A stretch of 64,000 bases of DNA from Ottelia alismoides (lineage: Eukaryota; Streptophyta; Magnoliopsida; Alismatales; Hydrocharitaceae). The notes beneath the pieces were generated by a model. That model had not been told where the DNA came from. It did not search any database and saw nothing but the letters and a program-made list of their open reading frames with translations. Location of the stretch: the NCBI GenBank assembly GCA_037367405.1, contig JAZKJV010006941.1:868001-932000 (forward strand). The letters are read 5' to 3'. This document shows, piece by piece, positions 37,701-43,700 of this stretch. The translations under genes and the position numbers were made by a program. Each line of letters opens with the position of its first letter. Position 1 is the first letter of the stretch.

Positions 37701-40700
37701 TAAGGGGTCCGGCACATCTTCGCCGGCTCTGGGTCCCCTCGTTTGATTCCAACGGACCCTTGTTCACGTGCGTCGAGGTCTGGACTGATCTACGAAGGGT
37801 GAAATAGTCTGATTTCTTCCTTCCTTTGCGGCCTTCGACCACAAACACAGCATTAGGGATGAGTTTATAAGTCTACAGATACATCCCATCCCTCATTTGA
37901 TGTTGTAGACAAGACTTTTGCGAGATTTTCCCCTCTTGTTCCGCATTTTGACGTATTAAAAAATGTCAGACATCAAGGGTGGCGTGTTCTCCTCCTCCGG
38001 TGCCTTCAAAGGACCGGCACCTATCGTAAAGATGGACGAGACAAACTATGAGTTATGGTCCATGCAGTTCCGTACCCTGATGCAATGCCACAACAAGGAG
38101 CATATTCTGACTAATTCAGAGCCGGCGGACAAGACTGGGGCCAACGCATCATGGAAGCAAGATGATGCATATGCTCGTATATGGCTCTCTGGGACGCTTA
38201 GCACAGAGATTGCTAATGATATTGTCAATCAGCCTACTGCAAAGGCCATGTGGGACATATTAGCTGCTATCTATGGACAGGCGAAAAATGAAAGCAAGAT
38301 ACTCCAACTTCAGTTCGACATTTTCTCGACCAAGAAAAATGGTCGACCTTTACATGCTCACTTTTCACATCTGAGAGGCATGTTTGAACGACTCCATAGC
38401 TTCATGCCTATCACTACCAACGTGGAACAACAACAGGCGTATCATAATACCACTATGACTGGCGTTTTCCTGTCTCGGAGTACGATACTGCTCGTACTCA
38501 ACTTTTGACTGGCGAGACCATACCACCAATGGAGGAGGTCTACAAGTGGCTGAGCAGGAATACTACCACACCTACATCCACGCCACAGCCGACTTCCTCG
38601 GCTATGGCTGCTTCTCGTGGGCGAGGCAGTATGTCCCAGTTCCGTGGTCGTGGACCTCGTGGTAGAGGTGGAGGCCGTCAGCATGGTCCATGTTCTTATT
38701 GTCGTCGTCCTGGCCACTCAGAGGAGACATGCTTTCACAAGCACGTCTTTCCGGCGTCTGCACGTGTGGCGAAGCAGACTGGCTCTTCACCTGCACCTAC
38801 TACTGATGCCCGTTTTGACGATCTTGTCTCGAGACTTCGAGATATGGTTACCACTCCTGCTGCAGGACCATCAGATGCAGCGGCCACCGCTAGAGCACTA
38901 CCTAGTTCATCAGGTACTTCATATGTGCTTACCAGTAGCAGCAGTTCCGATGTGACAGATTGGATAATGAATTCTGGAGCGTCTCATCACATGTGTAGAG
39001 ATCAGACACTATTTTCTTCATATACGACCATTGCTCCTGGGCGATCCGTAATCATAGCCAATGGAGTTCGGCTACCCATTGTTGGTCAGGGGGGGATTGT
39101 TTTAGCCCCTACCATACGTCTTCAGAATGTTCTACATGCTTTAGATTTTCAAATGAATCTTTTGTCTATTGGTCAGATTACAAAAGATTTACACTGTCGT
39201 GCCATTTTTGACCACTCTTCTCGTATATTTCAGGACATACTAACTGGCAGGATGATTATTCATGGCCGTGAGCAGAGAGGATTATACAAACTTGTTGTTC
39301 AATCATGTGCTGGGGTGGCCTCTATTCCCTCTGGATCTGCTTCGCCTTTTCTGTGGCATCTTCGCTTTGGCCACCTTCCTCTCCAAAAGATGATACGTGT
39401 TCTCCCGCAACTATCTACTCGTACTACTCTGGACTGTGAAGCTTGTCAACTTGGGAAACACCATCGCTTCTCCTTTCCTAGTCGTCCAAGTCGTAGTAGT
39501 AGTCGGTCCTTTGAGTTGTTTCATTTTGACATTTGGGGTCCAAGTCGTGTTCCTGATCATCAGGGGCATAGATTTTATATGGTTGTTGTCGATGATTATT
39601 CTAGACTTTCATGGGTTTTCTTGCTTAAACATAAATCTGAAGCAGGTGCAATGATTAAGACTTTTCTTATTGAGATCAACAACATTTTTCCTGCCAAAGT
39701 TAAATACATTCGCACCAACAATGTGCTGGAATTTTCTACTCTTCATTTGGCAGAATTTCTCCATGCATGGGTATAGTTCATCAGACTTCCTGCACTTATA
39801 CATCATAGCAAAATGGGGTTGCAGAACGCAAACATCGTCACCTCTTAGACATCACGAGGACCTTGTTGATTCACAGTAGTACACCTCATTCTTTCTGGAG
39901 GGATGTTGTCCTAACCGTCTGTTATTTGGTAAATCGCATGCCATCCACTATTCTTGGAGAGAAGAGTCCCTTCTCGATTGCGTTTCCCGAAAAAGAACTC
40001 TTCACACTTACATCTCGTGTTTTTGGATCGTAACCTTTGTCCATGACTTTACTCATGGCCGTGACAAGCTCTCACCTAGAGCTGTCAAATGTGTCTTTGT
40101 TGGTTATTCTCGTACCCAAAAAGGGTATAGATATTTTGATCCTGTTGGGAGAAAATAATATGTCAGTGTTGATGTTACTTTTTTTCGAATCTATTATGTA
40201 TTTCTCTCCTACAGGTGACAGGTTGTCTACTGCTGGATCCAGAGAAGAAATTGAGGTTCCTCCACCTCCATCTGCTCCTTGTGATGTCTCGAGGTCTTCA
40301 CCGCCTATATCACCACCACCACAGCTAGGGTGGAGCATTGGGCTCGACCCGGCCCAATCTGGGAAAGCCCGGCCCGAGCCCATTAATTTTCTGTGGACCT
40401 TGGGCCGGGTCGAGGCCCGCTTTTTCAGCAAACTGAGGACCCAGGCCCGGCCCAAGTCCCACGGGATCGGGCTCGGGTTCGGCTCGGGCTGGTCTCAACC
40501 CGCACTTATTTTGTTTACATGAAGTTGCATTTTGATTCCAATTTATTGTTATGAATATAATTCATTCATAACACATGAATATTGGGTGCATCGTTACGAT
40601 ATAATATTACTATTGATGGATGAAGGAAATATTGGATGTATTGCGACTATAAATCCCTGTCCCCTAATTTATTCTAATATGATATTTTGAAATATGAGGG

Positions 40701-43700
40701 CTCGGGCCCGGCCCATTTGTACTTCGAGTTCGAGCCCGGCCCGGCCCGGCCCGAGCATAATATTTTTGAAAAATAAAGACCCGGGCCCGGCCCATTTGTA
40801 CATCGGGTTCAGGCCGGGCCCGGGATTTTGCGGGTCGGGTCTGGGCCGGCCCGGCCCAATGCTCCACCCTAACCACAGCCACCACCACCTCCACCTCCAC
40901 CTCCTCACAAAGAGTCTGCATTCTTACCCCATGTTTATACTCGCAGGTCTTCTACTCGCCCCTCTGCTCATGCGCCTACCACATCATCCACCATGCCTAA
41001 GGTATGTCCGGAACATATTATTTCTACTGATGGCACTGGAGATTTATTGATGAACGGGAAGAGTCAGTTCCAGAGGACAGTGAGGCTGATGACCTGGAGA
41101 TACCGATTGCTCTACGGAAACCTCGTCGCCAATGTGCTACTTACCCAATGGTTGTACATGTCTCCTTGGATCATCTGTCAGAGGACTACAAGAAGTTTAT
41201 AGTGGGACTTTCTGTTGTTACTATCCCATGGACGTATCAGGAGGTGCTCCAGGACAGTAGGTGGCGCCTTGCTATGGAAGAAGAGATGGCGGCTCTGCGA
41301 TCACGAGGCACATGGAGCATTGTTTCACATCCACCAGGAGCATCTATTGTGAGCTGCAAATGGATATTCACGGTCAAGCAAAGGACTGTTGGTAGTGTCG
41401 ATCGATTCAAAGCAAGGCTTGTGGCTCGAGGGTTCACCCAAACCTATGGGGTGGATTATCAGGACACCTTCTCTCCAGTAGCAAGACATTCTACACTACG
41501 CATTCTGCTATCTGTTGTCGTTTCCAGAGACTGGCCTCTGTATCAACTTGATGTCAAGAATATCTTTCTATATGGGGAAGTATATATGCAACAACCACCA
41601 GGATTTGCTACTGAGGGGGAGTCTCAGAAGGTGTGCCGCCTTCACAAGGTAATTTATGGCCTGAAGCAGAGTCCGAGAGCTTGGTATCAAAATCAATCGG
41701 AGTTGATAGAGCAAAAGGGGTTTGTGCGGTCTACTGCGGACCACTCATTGTTTGTATAGAGGACACCTAGAGGTACCGTGGCTATTCTTGTTTATGTGGA
41801 TGATATTGTCATGACAGGAGATGATGAGCAGGGTATTCTTACCGCCAAGGGGTTCCTTAGTCGGGAGTTTGTGACTAAGAACCTTGGAAATCTTCGCTAC
41901 TTTCTTGGATTAGAGTTCGCCAGAAATCAAAGTGGACTCGTGATGAATCAAAGGAAATTTGTTACGGACCTCCTATCTGAGACAGGCATGACATGGTGCA
42001 AACCTGCTTCTACTCCTATGGATGCAAGCATGAGATTGTATGATGAGGACACCGAAGAAATTGACAGGAGGAGATATAGAGAGCTTGTTGGGAAGCTCCT
42101 ATACGCCACTATTACCAGGCCGAATATTGCTTTTGCAGTTAGCAAAGTCAGTCAGTTCATGGAGCAACCCAGGAAGGTACATATGGATGCCGTTCACATG
42201 ATCTTGAGGTATTTGAAGACGTCACCTGGCTTTGGCCTTATGTTCAGTAGGGATGCATCACTTGAGGTGACAGGATGTGCAGATGCAGACTATGTTGGTT
42301 GTCCCAGGGACAGAAAGTCGACTTATGTTTTGCTATCTTTGTAGGCAGCTCACTTGTTTCATGGAAAAGCAAGAAGCAGACTGTGGTGGCCAGATCTAGT
42401 GCTGAGTCGGAATACAGGGCTATGACACAAGGATGTACAGAAATGATGTGGGTCAGATCAGTATTGACCGACCTTACTGTTGAGGTTTCTCTTCCTATGA
42501 AGCTTTTATTTGATAATCAAGCAGCTCTATTTAATAGCCAATAACCCTGCTTTTCATGAGCGGACAAAGCATATCGAGGTGGATTGTCACTACACTAGAG
42601 ACATGATCCAGAAGAGGCTTATATCCACCTCTCATGTTTCCACAGGAGATCAGACTGCAGATATCTTCACAAAGGCACTGGCCAGAGGTTCATTTCAGAG
42701 ATGTTGTTCCAAGCTGAGCATGATCGATATTTATGCTCCAGCTTGAGGGTGAGTGTTGAGATGTTTATTTATCACCGTACTATATTTACGGATTATGTTT
42801 TCTTTGGGTATCACTTATGTAATTAAACCATGACTCTTCTCATATAAAAGAGAGCCATGGGATCTCTTTTCTCATATGAATAAATTTTATCCCAACAAGA
42901 TCCAAAGAGGATTGACAAAGGCTGAGAGGATGTAGAAGTCAAAAGCATGCCCAAGTCGGAAATGAACTAATACCAAGTGGCATTTAACCAACGCGAGCAG
43001 CAATTGGCAAGTCAAGTCTGACTAGAGACCTACATAGACTAGGCCACCGAAAAACCAGCTATACTTACTATAGGGCACTGGAGGCTGGTGAAAGTCGGCA
43101 GGGGCCACTAGAAGAGGACGTCGAAGGATAGAAGCTAGCTATGACGCAGGGAATGGAAGGGATAGGACTGAGCCAAGTTGTAAATGCGTGAGGGGCCAGA
43201 AAGAGCGCAAAGGCAATGGAACCCATCCTTCGATGGTTGCGCATAGTGCATAGCGTTAGTTTCTTTTAATAGATAAAAGTATTGATGAAATGCCCAAAGT
43301 GAAAGATACTCAAAATGATTCTTTTCCCACAAACTCATATCTGTTTTAAAGGCCTAAGAATGTGCATCAGATAATCTAGTTGATACCAAGTATTAAGTGC
43401 ATGCATGCATCTAAGTAAATCCATGCATCTTGGAAAGTCATCCTTGGCTTTTCAAAAAGAAGTAAATCCATGCATCTAGATTGATTTAAAAAACCATAAC
43501 AAAATAGCATGATCATGAAACATAGAAAAGGTAGTTTACTTAATTAATGAAAGTAAATAAAAGGGGACAGGAAAGCTTATAATGGAAGTGGCAGCATCCT
43601 ACGAAATATTTTACAGCATTAAATTTTTTTCTCATTGCTATCTTAGCAAAATACATGTTTTAAAAAAATGGTATGTTTTAATAAGAATAGACGGAAATGT

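Larger units (their letters stand above)
37321..42897 (+). mobile_element. Ty1/copia retrotransposon with 144-bp LTRs
   Basis: A perfect 5-bp duplication AGATC (37316-37320 and 42898-42902) flanks two 144-bp LTRs, TGTTGAGATG...TCCCAACA. A primer-binding site TGGTATCAGAGC (complement of the initiator Met tRNA end) starts at 37465, and a purine-rich CTTGAGGGTGAG precedes the 3' LTR. By eye the LTRs differ at about 7 of 144 positions, so the insertion is not fresh. Internal order gag, protease, integrase, reverse transcriptase, RNase H is that of copia elements. It sits in intron 5 of the ZMAT2-type gene, in the opposite orientation. Confidence 0.95.

Noticed and set aside
40664..40921. Arg/Gly/Pro-rich open frames on the minus strand in the GC-rich MITE
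   Set aside because: They are produced by the GGCCCGG arms of the MITE and end with it.
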